Of a stretch of DNA of 64,000 bases, positions 1 through 9,514 are shown one piece after another. Each line of letters begins with the position of its first letter. Positions within the stretch are counted from its first letter, which is position 1. A program made the position numbers and the translations under genes. Origin of the DNA: Flavobacteriaceae bacterium UBA3591. Lineage in GTDB: Bacteria; Bacteroidota; Bacteroidia; Flavobacteriales; Flavobacteriaceae. The stretch spans positions 381,819-445,818 of the forward strand of contig DFMO01000008.1 of the NCBI GenBank assembly GCA_002375695.1, given 5' to 3'. The notes beneath the pieces are model-generated. The model saw only the letters and a list, made by a program, of their open reading frames with translations. It did not search any database and was not told the origin of the DNA.

Positions 1-268
1 TTAAAATTTTCACTACTAACTACAAACTACAAACTACTAACTACTCAATTCTCACGTCCTACGTCATAAGTGACCCTTCGACTGCGCTCAGGGGGACGGG
101 GTTGGTATTTAGTTATGAGTTATGGGTTATGAGTTATGAATTGTCAAATTGACCCTTCGACTGCGCTCAGGGAGACAATTCTCACTACTCACTACTCACT
201 ACTCACATCTCACTACGTCTTAAGTCTTTTCGTCATACGTCATATGTGTCCCTTCGCTATAGTAATAA
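1..268. repeat. Heptamer arrays and two S repeats downstream of dps
   Basis: No gene is seen. The stretch holds tandem 7-mers (units like aactact, gttatga, actactc) and two copies of the 23-bp S repeat (acccttcgactgcgctcagg) at about 73-95 and 152-174, both in the orientation called A here. The same families recur through the window. Their function is unknown. Confidence 0.8.
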
Positions 269-334
269 AAAAGTCTGAAAATGATTGTTAAAATATGCTT
301 GGGGGAGCATGGATAACATCTTTTTCAGACTTTT
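269..334 (-). terminator. Long hairpin, probable dps terminator
   Basis: AAAAGTCTGAAAA at 269-281 pairs with TTTTTCAGACTTTT at 321-334. The stem continues through GATtGTTA with TAACATC, and an inner ATGCT/AGCAT hairpin caps it. Read on the minus strand, the direction of dps, the hairpin ends in a T tract, as an intrinsic terminator should. The stem is long for a terminator, so a small structured RNA or MITE-like remnant is also possible. Confidence 0.65.
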
Positions 335-405
335 AGGGTTTTGAGTAGGAGGTTCTTTTTTACAAGTAAAGTTTAATTGCGAACCACTACTATTTTATTA
401 TGATA

Positions 406-897
406 TTAAACTTCGGGGTGGTTATCGCCTCTTTTCATACTCCAAGCGTCTAGCATCCAGCTTACTTTTTCAATATGACCAATAAAGCCACCAACCATAT
501 CAATGGTTCCTTCATCGTCGGCTTTATCTGCAGTTTCAACTACTTTTCGCATTTGCTTTAGTAATTTTCCGTGATCGTCTAATAAAATTTTTACCATATC
601 CAAATCTTTTGAACCGGCTGAAGATTCTTCAATATTGCTCATTTTTAGATAGTCGGTAAAGTTGCTGGTAGGTTGGTACCGCAGGGTTAAGATACGTTCG
701 GCGATTTCATCAATCTTAACTTTGGCATCGTCGTACATTTCTTCAAACTTTATATGAAGATCAAAAAAGTTATGTCCTACAACATTCCAATGGAAGTTGC
801 GTAGTTTTTGATAGTATAAATGGTAATCTGCCAATAAGATGTTTAATTCTTTAGCAGTTGATGAGGTTTTTTCAGTATCAAGATTTAAGTATCCCAT
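406..897 (-). CDS. dps: Dps-family ferritin-like DNA-protection protein
   Basis: A 163-residue Dps/Flp protein that would oxidise and store iron in a 12-subunit shell, protecting DNA from peroxide. The four-helix ferritin-like fold is signalled by LRNFHWNVVGHNFFDLHIKFEEMYDDAK: the HW...GHNFFDLH...D..E pattern carries the inter-subunit ferroxidase ligands of Dps. The frame is open upstream to 978, but the ATG at 895-897 gives the usual Dps N-terminus (MGYLNLD) and length. The upstream TTG at 976-978 coincides with the -33 box of a good promoter. The gene is monocistronic and followed by a strong hairpin. Family assignment is secure; the start is an inference. Confidence 0.95.
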   Translation of the reverse strand: MGYLNLDTEKTSSTAKELNILLADYHLYYQKLRNFHWNVVGHNFFDLHIKFEEMYDDAKVKIDEIAERILTLRYQPTSNFTDYLKMSNIEESSAGSKDLDMVKILLDDHGKLLKQMRKVVETADKADDEGTIDMVGGFIGHIEKVSWMLDAWSMKRGDNHPEV

Positions 898-947
898 AAT
901 TTTATAAGTGTTTAAAAATTGTTTTGTGTGAATATTTTCGGTTTCTG

Positions 948-978
948 TAAAGATAGCTAACACCACGCTGATGGTCAA
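948..978 (-). promoter_or_regulatory. Bacteroidota-type promoter of dps
   Basis: On the minus strand TTG (978-976) is followed after 20 nt by TATCTTTA (955-948), one base off the TAnnTTTG -7 consensus of the Bacteroidota primary sigma factor. This places the transcript start near 940, about 40 nt before the chosen dps ATG. Confidence 0.6.
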
Positions 979-1297
979 TTTTTTAGGGAGAATTAGCCTT
1001 TTTTTAACTCGGATTAATCGGTAATTATCTTCGGAAGTTATAGTTAATGGTTATTTGCGGTTTATGTAGGAATTATGGAGTGAATACTTACATTTTAATA
1101 TTTTAAGTATGCTTTATCTGTGGTTTATCTATGCTGGGATTAGGGGGGTGGGTAGTTATAAGTTATGAGTTATGAGTTATGAGTTATGAGTTATGAGTTA
1201 TGAGTTGTTAATTTGTGATTTGGGATTGGTGATTTGTTAATTGGTTAATTGGTGATTGGGAAAGCATTTCTTTGCCCCGGCTTTATTGGGAGGAAAT

Positions 1298-1341
1298 AAA
1301 AGTATTCTTTTTCCCCGACCCTAAAGGGTGAGAATACTTTT
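1298..1341 (-). repeat. H hairpin repeat, covarying copy
   Basis: A 44-bp element with arms AAAAGTATTCT and AGAATACTTTT. In most other copies the arms are AAAAGCATTTC and GAAATGCTTTT. Both arms changed together so pairing is kept. The core CCCCGACCCTAAAGGG is the reverse complement of the core seen right of 27 kb. Confidence 0.85.
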
Positions 1342-1360
1342 AGGAGGAGATTTGGATGGA

Positions 1361-1404
1361 AAACGCATTTCTTTACCCCAGCCCTAAAGGGTGGAAATGC
1401 TTTT
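1361..1404 (-). repeat. H hairpin repeat
   Basis: A 44-bp copy in orientation A, with core CCCCAGCCCTAAAGGGTGG and right arm GGAAATGCTTTT. It lies 20 bp from the preceding copy. Arms ending in A and T runs would also allow bidirectional termination. Confidence 0.8.
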
Positions 1405-1938
1405 TTGATTTAGATGATTTAGTTTTTAAATTTTCACTACTAACTACTAACTACTAACTACTAACTACTAACTACAAACTACAAACTACAAACTACAAAC
1501 TACTCAACTCTCACGTCCTACGTCATAAGTGACCCTTCGACTGCGCTCAAGGAGACAATTCTCACTACTCACTACTCACTACTCAATTCTCACTATGTCT
1601 TACGTCTTATGTCATTTCGTTCTTTATTGTGGGGATTTATATGAATATTTGGGTGGGTTGAGACTTATATTTCGGAATATTTGAGGTCTAAGGTTATGTT
1701 AAATTATACTGTTAAAACGGTAGTTTTTGTTAAGAATGATGTAAGTTTTGTGCATTAGAACGTAAAAAACACACCTTTTATCAAAAAGTTTTTATTATTT
1801 TAACATTGTATAAATGAAAATTCTAAATTGCGACATATAATAGCGGACCCTAATCTCGTTATTATATGTAAGTTAGCAGAGGTCCCAACTCTTTAATTTA
1901 CTTTGCTAAATTTTGAATTTAACCTAAATAACAAGTCA

Positions 1939-2583
1939 ATGAACTCATTGAAATCCCTATTTGTTCTCGTTTTATTATTTTCTAGTATTAATCTCTTTTC
2001 TCAAGGTTCTGCCTACAATCGCTTTTCTGCTGAAATTACCACTGGTGTACATGTACCACTATCACCAAATGATGGGGTGTCGCGTAGTAATTATGTAGGG
2101 TTTCGCCAATTTCAACTTTCGGGTAGATATATGTTTAATACCAAATTTGGTATAAAAGGACATTATGGATATAACAGTTTTGTAAATACAGACGATAAAG
2201 ATTTTGGCGTAAACTACAATAGAGTAGGATTAGAAGGAGTGCTAAATGTAGGGCGACTTTTAAATGTAAACTTTCATATACGCGAAACCTTCGGTCTACT
2301 TTTTCATACTGGGGTAGGAGTTACACTGTCTAATCCTACAACAATTACTGGTACTGACCGTATGGGAAATATTATGGCAGGATTTACTGGCCAGATAAAA
2401 ATAAATAATGATATTTCATTAGCCGGCGATATGACATATTTTAGAACCATTAAACAACATTACGGATATGCAGGTAATAATTTATTTGCTGGCAAATCGG
2501 GTGTGTCTGGTGGTTTTGTAAATGTAAGTATCGGCCTTATCTTCAATATAGGCGAAGAGCGTCATCACGCCGATTGGTATTAG
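1939..2583 (+). CDS. Small outer-membrane beta-barrel-like protein
   Basis: A 214-residue secreted protein of unassigned function. The start at 1939 (MNSLKSLFVLVLLFSSINLFSQ) gives a clean Sec signal peptide ending LFSQ, typical of Flavobacteriia; the frame is open further upstream from a TTG at 1903. The mature part has alternating aromatic/polar segments (FQLSGRYMFNTKFGIKGHYGY, VNVSIGLIFNIG) suggesting about eight beta-strands, like OmpA/OmpW-type porin-family proteins of Bacteroidota. It ends HHADWY, with no T9SS tail. It stands alone between repeat-filled gaps. Confidence 0.7.
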   Translation: MNSLKSLFVLVLLFSSINLFSQGSAYNRFSAEITTGVHVPLSPNDGVSRSNYVGFRQFQLSGRYMFNTKFGIKGHYGYNSFVNTDDKDFGVNYNRVGLEGVLNVGRLLNVNFHIRETFGLLFHTGVGVTLSNPTTITGTDRMGNIMAGFTGQIKINNDISLAGDMTYFRTIKQHYGYAGNNLFAGKSGVSGGFVNVSIGLIFNIGEERHHADWY

Positions 2584-3278
2584 ATTTTGAGTTGTGACTT
2601 TGTGATTTGTTAATTGGTTAATTGGTTAATTCGTTAATTTGTTAATTTGTGATTTGTTAATTTGTGATTTGTTAATTGGTGATTTTTGAATTTTCAGTTG
2701 GTGGCCTCGATACTAATTTAGCTACGCTTTGCTCGCTAAATTCACTCGGTCACCTTTGATTTTGCTTTTTAATAGATAAGTTTAAGGTCCCCGAGTGGCC
2801 GACGGTAGGAGGTTGTATCGAGGGGCCCGGTGATGGTAGACGATCGGGGTAGGGATTTGTGATTTGTTAATTTGTTAATTGGGGATTGGTGAATTCGGGA
2901 TTAGTTAATTGGTTAATTGGTGATTTGTGATTTGTGATTTGTTAATTGGGGATTAGTTAATTTGTGATTTGGGATTTGTTAATTTGTTAATTTGGGATTG
3001 GTGAATTCGGGATTTGTGATTTGTTAATTTGAAAATGGAAAAAGTATTTCATTGCCCCAGCCCTAAAGGGTGGAAATGCTTTTGGATTTAAATTCTTTAG
3101 TTTTAAAATTTTCACTGCTCACTGCTCACTACTTAACGCTCACTACTCACTTCCTGCGTCATAACTATTTCTTCGGTTGGGTTTAGGGAATGAGGATTAA
3201 TTATGTGGTTGCTTCTTTTTAAAATTTATGACCTATAGAATTTCCTAATAATTTAGCCAAAAAGCTTAATTGAATTTT
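2584..3278. repeat. Intergenic repeat block (7/8-mer arrays, C and H elements)
   Basis: Begins with gttaattt/gtgattt 7-8 bp arrays (2600-2690), then one C element (2702-2843), further arrays (2855-3030) and an H hairpin (3040-3083) whose arms AAAAGTATTTC/GAAATGCTTTT pair with one G-T wobble. All are in orientation A. No coding sequence is seen. Confidence 0.8.
2702..2843 (-). repeat. C element (three-way-junction palindrome), orientation A
   Basis: The outer arms GGCCTCGATAC (2703-2713) and GTATCGAGGGGCC (2815-2827) are complementary. Inside are a hairpin AATTTAGC...GCTAAATT and an arm pair CACTCGGTCACC...GGTCCCCGAGTG. About six further full copies lie right of 40 kb, all inverted relative to this one. 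Confidence 0.8.
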
Positions 3279-3286
3279 TATCTTTG
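3279..3286 (+). promoter_or_regulatory. -7 box for the polysaccharide locus
   Basis: TATCTTTG is a perfect TAnnTTTG -7 element about 95 nt before the first gene of the locus. No good TTTG -33 box is seen at 19-20 nt upstream, so activity is uncertain. Confidence 0.45.
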
Positions 3287-3379
3287 TCGGTTTAATTTAT
3301 GTAGCATAAATATCTCCCCCTTTACATACAATTTTTATATTAAGATAATAACACTAACTCATTATTTTCAACTACTTAT

Positions 3380-4750
3380 ATGGATGTTTCTAAAACTAAC
3401 CTTAAGGCTAACCCTGTTGGTAAGGAAGATAGCCCTATTAAAATAGGGGTCATCGGTTTAGGGTATGTTGGTTTACCAGTAGCTAGACTTTTTGCCACCA
3501 AATACCCGGTGGTGGGTTTTGATATAAATAAGGAACGAGTAAAAGAACTTCAAGAAGGACACGATAGCACGTTAGAGGTGGAAGACGAAATTCTACAAGC
3601 TGTTCTACTTAAGTCGAATCCGTTTGTTAAGGCAAAGTTGGACAATAATGAAGGAAATTCTGATACGATTAAAAACGGACTTTTTTGTAGTAGCGATTTA
3701 ATCGATGTTCAAGATTGTAATTATTTTGTAGTTACCGTTCCAACCCCAGTAGATAAAAACAATAGACCGGTATTAAAACCCTTGTATGCCGCAAGTGAAA
3801 CTGTGGGGCGCGTGCTTAAAAAAGGGGATACAGTGGTATATGAATCTACAGTATATCCCGGCGTAACCGAAGAAGAATGTGTGCCGGTATTAGAAAAGGT
3901 AAGCGGACTGAAACTAAACGAAGATTTTTTTGTGGGGTATTCGCCAGAACGTATAAATCCGGGGGATAAAGAACATACAGTAGATAAAATCCTTAAAATT
4001 ACGGCAGGTTCAACACCTGAATCGGCTGAAAAAATAACTGCCATTTATGCTTCTGTAATCACGGGAGGTACCTATATGGCGCCCAGTATAAAAGTGGCGG
4101 AAGCTGCTAAGGTTATTGAAAATTCGCAACGCGATATAAATATTGCCTTTGTAAACGAGTTGGCTAAAATTTTTAATCTATTAGAAATTGATACACACGA
4201 AGTATTAAAAGCTGCCGGAACCAAATGGAATTTCTTGCCCTTTAAACCGGGCTTGGTTGGCGGACACTGCATTGGGGTTGACCCGTATTACTTAGCACAA
4301 AAAGCACAAGAAAAAGGCTATCATCCCGAAATTATTTTGGCGGGAAGAAGGCTTAACGATTCTATGGGCGAATATGTAGCGAGCCAAGTAGTTAAGTGTA
4401 TGATTAAAAAAGGCATTGCTATATGCGATGCCGAAATTCTTATGCTTGGTATTACTTTTAAAGAAAACTGCCCCGATGTGCGCAATACCCGTATTGTAGA
4501 TGTTATAGCTGCCCTCGAAGATTATGGGGTTAAAGTAACCACCTACGATCCGTGGGCTAAACCCGAAGAGGTTATGCACGAGTATAAGATTGAAACCAAA
4601 AATACTCTTGACAATAAAAAGTATGATGGTATAGTGTTAGGGGTTTCGCATAATGAATTTTTGGAGTTGGATCTAACGCCTTTTCAGAAAGAAAAAGCTA
4701 TAGTATACGATGTTAAAGGAGTGTTGAAAGAGAGTACGGGGAGGTTGTGA
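3380..4750 (+). CDS. tviB: UDP-GlcNAc/GalNAc C6 dehydrogenase, TviB/WbpA type
   Basis: A 456-residue nucleotide-sugar dehydrogenase that would oxidise C6 of UDP-GlcNAc (or UDP-GalNAc) to the uronic acid with two NAD+. The Rossmann motif GLGYVGLP is at 26-33, the middle helix carries [12 protein letters not shown], and the catalytic Cys297 sits in [13 protein letters not shown]; the C-terminal UDP-binding domain starts with [15 protein letters not shown]. The N-terminal extension and that segment match the Vi-antigen TviB group rather than UDP-glucose dehydrogenases. A TviC-type epimerase lies downstream at 5950, the usual partner for making UDP-GalNAcA. It is the first gene of the locus. Confidence 0.92.
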   Translation: MDVSKTNLKANPVGKEDSPIKIGVIGLGYVGLPVARLFATKYPVVGFDINKERVKELQEGHDSTLEVEDEILQAVLLKSNPFVKAKLDNNEGNSDTIKNGLFCSSDLIDVQDCNYFVVTVPTPVDKNNRPVLKPLYAASETVGRVLKKGDTVVYESTVYPGVTEEECVPVLEKVSGLKLNEDFFVGYSPERINPGDKEHTVDKILKITAGSTPESAEKITAIYASVITGGTYMAPSIKVAEAAKVIENSQRDINIAFVNELAKIFNLLEIDTHEVLKAAGTKWNFLPFKPGLVGGHCIGVDPYYLAQKAQEKGYHPEIILAGRRLNDSMGEYVASQVVKCMIKKGIAICDAEILMLGITFKENCPDVRNTRIVDVIAALEDYGVKVTTYDPWAKPEEVMHEYKIETKNTLDNKKYDGIVLGVSHNEFLELDLTPFQKEKAIVYDVKGVLKESTGRL

Positions 4751-5138
4751 GTTGTTAATTTGTGATTTGTTAATTTGGGATTGGTGAATTTGGGATTTGT
4801 TAATTTGTTAATTTGTGATTTGTGAATTTGTGATTTGTGATTTGTTAATTTGGGGTTTGTTGATTTGTTAATTTGTGGTTTGGGATTTGTTGATTTGTTA
4901 ATTTGGGATTGGTGAATTTGTGATTGGGGATTTGGGATTTGTTAATTTGTGATTTGTGAATTTGTGATTTGTGAATTTATTAATTTATGAATTGTTATAA
5001 GTGAGATTTTTTTCAATTAAATTTATAACAATACTTAGCGCAGCTAAGATTGTATTGAGCGCAGCGAAAAAACCAATTAACCAATTAACCAATTAACCAA
5101 TTAACCAATTAACCAATTAACCAATTAACCAAAACATT
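4751..5138. repeat. G/T array, spacer, A/C array before the first four-helix gene
   Basis: 4751-4985 is a degenerate array of gtgattt/gttaattt units. A spacer (4990-5062) contains gcgcagctaagattgtattg. 5063-5130 is a near-perfect aattaacc 8-mer array running up to the ATG at 5139. The two arrays are partly complementary, so a transcript could fold back on itself. The same architecture recurs at 5514-5949. Confidence 0.85.
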
Positions 5139-5513
5139 ATGGCATCAAATTTCGAGGATTTAAACTGTTGGAAGGAATGTTATAACTTAAAGGTTTTTTT
5201 AAAAGAAAATGTATTAACAAACCTGCCCAAAACTGAAAGGTTCGAATTGTATTCGCAAATTTTGCGTGCGGCTCGGTCTTCAACAGCAAATATTGCCGAA
5301 GGATGGGGGAGGTATCATTATAAAGAGAATATTAACTTTTTGCGCTTCTCGAGAGGCTCAATCGCTGAAATATTAGATCATTCAATAGAAGCTAAGGATT
5401 GCGATTATATTAGTGAAGAAGTTTTAACAGAAATACGATTACAGACTGATACTTGTATACAATTAATCAATGGTTATATAAGATATTTGAGAAATAAATA
5501 TGATGAAAAATAG
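5139..5513 (+). CDS. Four-helix bundle protein (23S rRNA IVP / S23 fold)
   Basis: A 124-residue protein of the four-helix bundle family found in 23S rRNA intervening sequences and related to the Avd accessory protein of diversity-generating retroelements. The signature is DLNCWKECYNLK at the start and SQILRAARSSTANIAEGWGR at 47-66. The biochemical role of stand-alone members is unknown; nucleic-acid binding has been suggested for the family. It separates tviB from tviC and is bounded on both sides by copies of the same G/T-spacer-A/C repeat unit, which suggests it entered with the repeats. No sugar-pathway role can be inferred. Confidence 0.88.
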   Translation: MASNFEDLNCWKECYNLKVFLKENVLTNLPKTERFELYSQILRAARSSTANIAEGWGRYHYKENINFLRFSRGSIAEILDHSIEAKDCDYISEEVLTEIRLQTDTCIQLINGYIRYLRNKYDEK

Positions 5514-5949
5514 TGTGATTTGTGAATTTGTGAATTTGTGATTGGGGATTGGTGATTTGTGAATTTGTGATTTGTGAATTTGTGATTTGTGAATTTGTGA
5601 TTTGTGATTCGTTAGATCTGAATTATTGAATATTCACTCGGTCACCTCGATACAAATTTTAATTCGCTTTGCTCATTAAAATTAACTCGGTAACCTTGGA
5701 GGGTTGAATTGTTGAAATGTGGATTCTCTGTAAAGAATGAAAATGATTATAAATTGTAACACTGAGCGAAGCTAAGATTGTATTGAGCGCAGCGAAAAAA
5801 CCCATTAACCAATTAACCCATTAACCAATTAACCCATTAACCAATTAACCCATTAACCAATTAACCCATTAACCAATTAACCAATTAACCAATTAACCAA
5901 TTAACCCATTAACCAACTAACCAATTAACGATTCCCGAATTAATAAAAA
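5514..5949. repeat. Second G/T array, partial C element, A/C array
   Basis: Repeats the plan of 4751-5138: gtgatttgtgaattt array (5516-5612), a partial C element (5634-5697) with covarying hairpin AATTTTAAT...ATTAAAATT, the shared spacer gctaagattgtattgagcgc (5769-5788), then aattaaccc/aattaacc 8-mers (5800-5935) that end just before the ATG at 5950. Confidence 0.85.
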
Positions 5950-6948
5950 ATGAATTTAGATCAATTTAAAATATTAAAAGATAAGAACATTCTCGTTACA
6001 GGCGGAGCTGGCTTCATTGGTTCAAATCTCTGCGAAGCTTTATTAGAAATAGGCGCAAAGGTTACTTGCTTAGACAATTTTGCTACTGGACATAGACACA
6101 ATATCGAACCCTTTTTAGCGGATAAGAATTTTAAATTAATTGAAGGCGATATACGCGATTTAGAAACTTGTCAGCTTGCTTGTAAAGACCAAGATTTTGT
6201 GTTGCACCAAGCGGCGCTTGGCTCGGTACCGCGTTCTATTAATGATCCAATTACTTCTAATGATGTTAATGTAGGCGGATTTCTAAATATGCTCGTGGCC
6301 GCAAGGGATGCGGGGGTGAAGCGGTTTATATATGCCGCCAGTAGTTCTACCTATGGCGATAGTGAAGCCTTGCCAAAGGTGGAAGATAAAATAGGGAAGC
6401 CTTTATCGCCTTATGCTATTACAAAATATGTGAATGAATTGTATGCCGAAAACTTTTATAAAACCTATGGGTTAAACACCATTGGCCTACGATATTTTAA
6501 TGTGTTTGGCCGCCGCCAAGACCCTAATGGGGCGTATGCTGCTGTAATACCTCTATTTGTAAAACAGTTAATGAAACACGAGAGCCCAGTGATTAACGGC
6601 GATGGTACTTATTCGCGCGATTTTACCTATGTGGATAATGTGTTGCAAATGAATTTGTTGGCGATTACAACAGAAAATAAAGATGCTTTAAATGAAGTAT
6701 ATAATACTGCAGTAGGCGATAGAACAACTTTGCTAGAGTTAACCGAGCTATTAAAGAAACATTTACGTATTTTTGACCCAGAAATTGCAGAGGTTGAGAT
6801 AAAACACGGACCCAACCGAAAAGGGGATATCCCCCATTCTTTGGCAAGTGTTGACAAAGCGATGAAATTAATGAATTATAAACCCAGCCATACCATCGAC
6901 AAAGGTATTGAAGCTGCAGTGGCATGGTATTGGGAGAATTTGAAGTAA
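5950..6948 (+). CDS. tviC: UDP-N-acetylhexosamine/uronate C4 epimerase, TviC/WbpP type
   Basis: A 332-residue extended SDR epimerase. It would interconvert UDP-GlcNAc(A) and UDP-GalNAc(A) at C4 through a 4-keto intermediate. The NAD motif GGAGFIGSN is near residues 18-26, the catalytic Ser/Tyr/Lys set appears as AASSSTYGD and YAITK, and the N-terminus DQFKILKDKNILVTGGAGFIGSNLCEALL matches the TviC/WbpP/WbgU group. With the TviB-type enzyme it would supply UDP-GalNAcA. An A/C repeat array forms its whole immediate upstream region. Confidence 0.92.
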   Translation: MNLDQFKILKDKNILVTGGAGFIGSNLCEALLEIGAKVTCLDNFATGHRHNIEPFLADKNFKLIEGDIRDLETCQLACKDQDFVLHQAALGSVPRSINDPITSNDVNVGGFLNMLVAARDAGVKRFIYAASSSTYGDSEALPKVEDKIGKPLSPYAITKYVNELYAENFYKTYGLNTIGLRYFNVFGRRQDPNGAYAAVIPLFVKQLMKHESPVINGDGTYSRDFTYVDNVLQMNLLAITTENKDALNEVYNTAVGDRTTLLELTELLKKHLRIFDPEIAEVEIKHGPNRKGDIPHSLASVDKAMKLMNYKPSHTIDKGIEAAVAWYWENLK

Positions 6949-7031
6949 TATAAAATATAATAGAGAATATTAGTCTCACACCTGCCTGCCGTAGGAGGGT
7001 CTCAATTCTAATATCTCACATCTATTTAAAA

Positions 7032-8168
7032 ATGAAGAAAATACTTATTGTATTTGGTACTAGGCCAGAGGCTATTAAAATGGCGCCTTTGGTTAAGGAA
7101 TTTGAAAAGCATCCTGAAACTTTTGATACAAGAGTTTGTGTAACAGCACAACATCGTGAAATGTTAGATCAGGTATTGCGGTTTTTTGATATTCAACCAC
7201 AATATGATTTAGATTTAATGAAGCCTGGGCAGGATTTATACGGGCTTACTGCTGCCATAATTACCGAGTTAAAGCCGGTGTTGGATGATTTTAAGCCCGA
7301 TTATGTTTTTGTTCACGGCGATACTACAACTACCATGGCTTCGAGTATTGCAGGTTTTTACAGTGGCGCTAAGGTTTGTCATATAGAAGCCGGATTGCGA
7401 ACGCATAATAAATACGCACCATTCCCCGAAGAGATAAACAGACAGATAACGGGTCGCGTAGCCGATTTTCATTTTGCACCTACAGAGGCCTCTAGAAATA
7501 ATCTGTTAAAAGAAAATATAGATACTAAGAGTATTAAAGTTACAGGAAATACAGTAATTGACGCTTTATTACAAAGTGTAGAGAAGGTAAAACAAGAACC
7601 TAGTGAATTAGTACAGCAAATAGATAAAAAGTTAAAGGGAGCCGATTTATTATTGGTTACTGGGCACAGACGAGAAAATCACGGTGATGGGTTTATTCGT
7701 ATTTGTGAAGCTTTAAAGACTATTGCAATAGAACGGCCACAGGTACAAATAGTGTATCCAGTACATTTAAACCCAAAAGTGTTGGAACCTGTAAATCGTA
7801 TTTTGGGAGATATTAAAAATATTAACCTGATAGAACCTTTGGCTTATCACGATTTTATCTGGATGATGGATCGTGCTAAGATTATTATTACTGATAGTGG
7901 TGGGGTTCAAGAAGAAGCCCCAAGTTTGGGGAAGCCAGTATTAGTAATGCGCGATACTACAGAACGCCCTGAGGCTGTAGATGCAGGTACGGTTATTTTG
8001 GTAGGTACAAATACTGAAAAAATAATTGCAGAAACCTTTGCGCTCTTAGATGATGATGATCATTTTATAGAAATGAGTAGCCGCCATAACCCATACGGCG
8101 ATGGAAAAGCGTGTGGCAGAATAGTAGAGTTTATGAAGGAATTGGAAATGGTCAAAGTAATAGAATAA
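7032..8168 (+). CDS. wecB: UDP-N-acetylglucosamine 2-epimerase (non-hydrolysing)
   Basis: A 378-residue GT-B-fold epimerase converting UDP-GlcNAc to UDP-ManNAc. It starts [19 protein letters not shown], and carries [50 protein letters not shown] and [20 protein letters not shown], which hold the conserved Asp, Glu and His active-site residues of WecB. Length is normal. It precedes wecC, as in enterobacterial common antigen operons. Confidence 0.96.
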   Translation: MKKILIVFGTRPEAIKMAPLVKEFEKHPETFDTRVCVTAQHREMLDQVLRFFDIQPQYDLDLMKPGQDLYGLTAAIITELKPVLDDFKPDYVFVHGDTTTTMASSIAGFYSGAKVCHIEAGLRTHNKYAPFPEEINRQITGRVADFHFAPTEASRNNLLKENIDTKSIKVTGNTVIDALLQSVEKVKQEPSELVQQIDKKLKGADLLLVTGHRRENHGDGFIRICEALKTIAIERPQVQIVYPVHLNPKVLEPVNRILGDIKNINLIEPLAYHDFIWMMDRAKIIITDSGGVQEEAPSLGKPVLVMRDTTERPEAVDAGTVILVGTNTEKIIAETFALLDDDDHFIEMSSRHNPYGDGKACGRIVEFMKELEMVKVIE

Positions 8169-8189
8169 CTTGTCCAATCGAACGCAGGC

Positions 8190-8243
8190 GATTATAGGCC
8201 AGCCTCGAGCTCAGTCGATTATAGGCCTGCCTCGAGCGCAGTC
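8190..8243. repeat. 27-bp tandem duplication
   Basis: Two adjacent 27-bp units starting gattataggcc (8190-8216 and 8217-8243) differ at two positions. Each ends in a cgag-cagtc segment resembling the core of the S repeat, in orientation B. It lies in the wecB-wecC gap. Confidence 0.75.
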
Positions 8244-8293
8244 GAGAGGTTGTTTAAATAAAAATTAAAAATTAACCAATTAAGAAACAATAA

Positions 8294-9502
8294 ATGAATC
8301 CAGATGTAGTAACCATTGGGTTAGGATATATAGGATTGCCAACTTCAGCGCTCATGGCATCTAAAGGGATGCAAGTACATGGAGTAGATGTAAATCCAGA
8401 GGTAGTAAAAACAATCAACCAAGGAAAAATCCATATTATAGAAATGGATTTGGAAGAAGCGGTTGCCAAGGCAGTAAGTGCAGGTAAATTAAAAGCTGAT
8501 GTTCTGCCAGTAGCGGCAGATACTTATTTGATTGTAGTACCTACGCCATTTAAAGGTAATCACGAGCCGGATATTTCATATGTTGAGGCGGCTACACGAG
8601 CGGTTTTACCATTGTTAAGGGAGGGAGACCTTTATATTATTGAATCTACCTCACCTATTGGCACTACCGAAAAGATGATGGAGCTTATTTATAGAGCGCG
8701 CCCCGAATTAAAGGGTAAAATACATTTAGCGTATTGCCCAGAACGCGTACTTCCTGGGAATGTGATGTATGAATTAGTACATAACGATAGGGTAATTGGA
8801 GGTGTTGATGAGGCAAGTACTGAAAAAGCTATTGCTTTTTACAAACAGTTTGTAAACGGAGAATTACACGCTACCAATGCACGTACTGCAGAAATGTGTA
8901 AGCTTACTGAAAACTCAAGCCGCGATGTGCAAATTGCATTTGCCAATGAGTTATCGCTTATATGCGATAAAGCCGATATTAATGTATGGGAATTGATTAG
9001 ACTAGCAAATAAACATCCGCGTGTAAATATTTTACAACCGGGGTGTGGCGTAGGCGGACATTGTATTGCGGTGGATCCTTATTTTATTACTTCCGACTTT
9101 CCTATGGAATCTCAGATTATTGGAAAAGCAAGGGAGATAAACAACTATAAAAGCTTTTGGGTAGCAGAGCAAATTAAAAAGACCCGGCACGCCTTTCAAT
9201 TGGAACACGGTCGCCCCCCGGCAATAGCCTTAATGGGATTAGCATTTAAACCCAATATTGACGACCTTCGCGAATCGCCCGCTAAGTATATTGTACAAAA
9301 AGTATTGCAGGAAGCACAAGATGAAACTTATTATATTGTAGAGCCAAATATTGAAGATCATCAAGTTTTTAAAATAACGGATTATAAAAAAGCTGTTGAG
9401 AAAGCAGATATTATTGCCTTGTTAGTTGCCCATAACGAATTTAAGGAATTGAAATTTAATGAGGGGCAGGTTGTTTTAGATTATTGTGGGATTACGAATT
9501 AA
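8294..9502 (+). CDS. wecC: UDP-N-acetyl-D-mannosamine dehydrogenase
   Basis: A 402-residue nucleotide-sugar dehydrogenase giving UDP-ManNAcA. GLGYIGLP is at residues 9-16, TENSSRDVQIAFANEL in the central helix and catalytic Cys257 in GVGGHCIAVDPYF; the C-terminal domain has MGLAFKPNIDDLRESPA. The ITSDFP segment after the Cys motif and adjacency to wecB favour WecC over UDP-Glc dehydrogenases. It is a distant paralogue of the enzyme at 3380, so the locus makes two different aminouronic acids. Confidence 0.95.
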   Translation: MNPDVVTIGLGYIGLPTSALMASKGMQVHGVDVNPEVVKTINQGKIHIIEMDLEEAVAKAVSAGKLKADVLPVAADTYLIVVPTPFKGNHEPDISYVEAATRAVLPLLREGDLYIIESTSPIGTTEKMMELIYRARPELKGKIHLAYCPERVLPGNVMYELVHNDRVIGGVDEASTEKAIAFYKQFVNGELHATNARTAEMCKLTENSSRDVQIAFANELSLICDKADINVWELIRLANKHPRVNILQPGCGVGGHCIAVDPYFITSDFPMESQIIGKAREINNYKSFWVAEQIKKTRHAFQLEHGRPPAIALMGLAFKPNIDDLRESPAKYIVQKVLQEAQDETYYIVEPNIEDHQVFKITDYKKAVEKADIIALLVAHNEFKELKFNEGQVVLDYCGITN

Positions 9503-9514
9503 TAATTAAAACCA

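Larger units (their letters stand above)
979..1938. repeat. Intergenic region with hairpin repeats and heptamer arrays
   Basis: Contains a run of gagttat 7-mers (1156-1205), a degenerate H copy (about 1261-1290), two good H hairpins (1298-1341 and 1361-1404), aactact/ctacaaa 7-mer arrays (1436-1505) and an S repeat (1532-1554). No coding sequence could be supported. 1600-1938 is plain AT-rich DNA before the next gene, with no clear promoter. Confidence 0.75.

Noticed and set aside
978..978. TTG at 976-978 as the dps start
   Set aside because: It coincides with the -33 promoter box and adds 27 residues with no Dps homology.
1693..1703. TTATGTTAAAT, identical to the XerD half of the E. coli dif site
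   Set aside because: The sequence to its left (atatttgaggt, spacer ctaagg) does not match a XerC arm, and one half-site in AT-rich DNA can occur by chance. It should be tested only because repeat orientation flips nearby.
4751..4985. Periodic repeats considered as a CRISPR array
   Set aside because: Units are 7-8 bp, degenerate and without unique spacers, and no cas gene is nearby.
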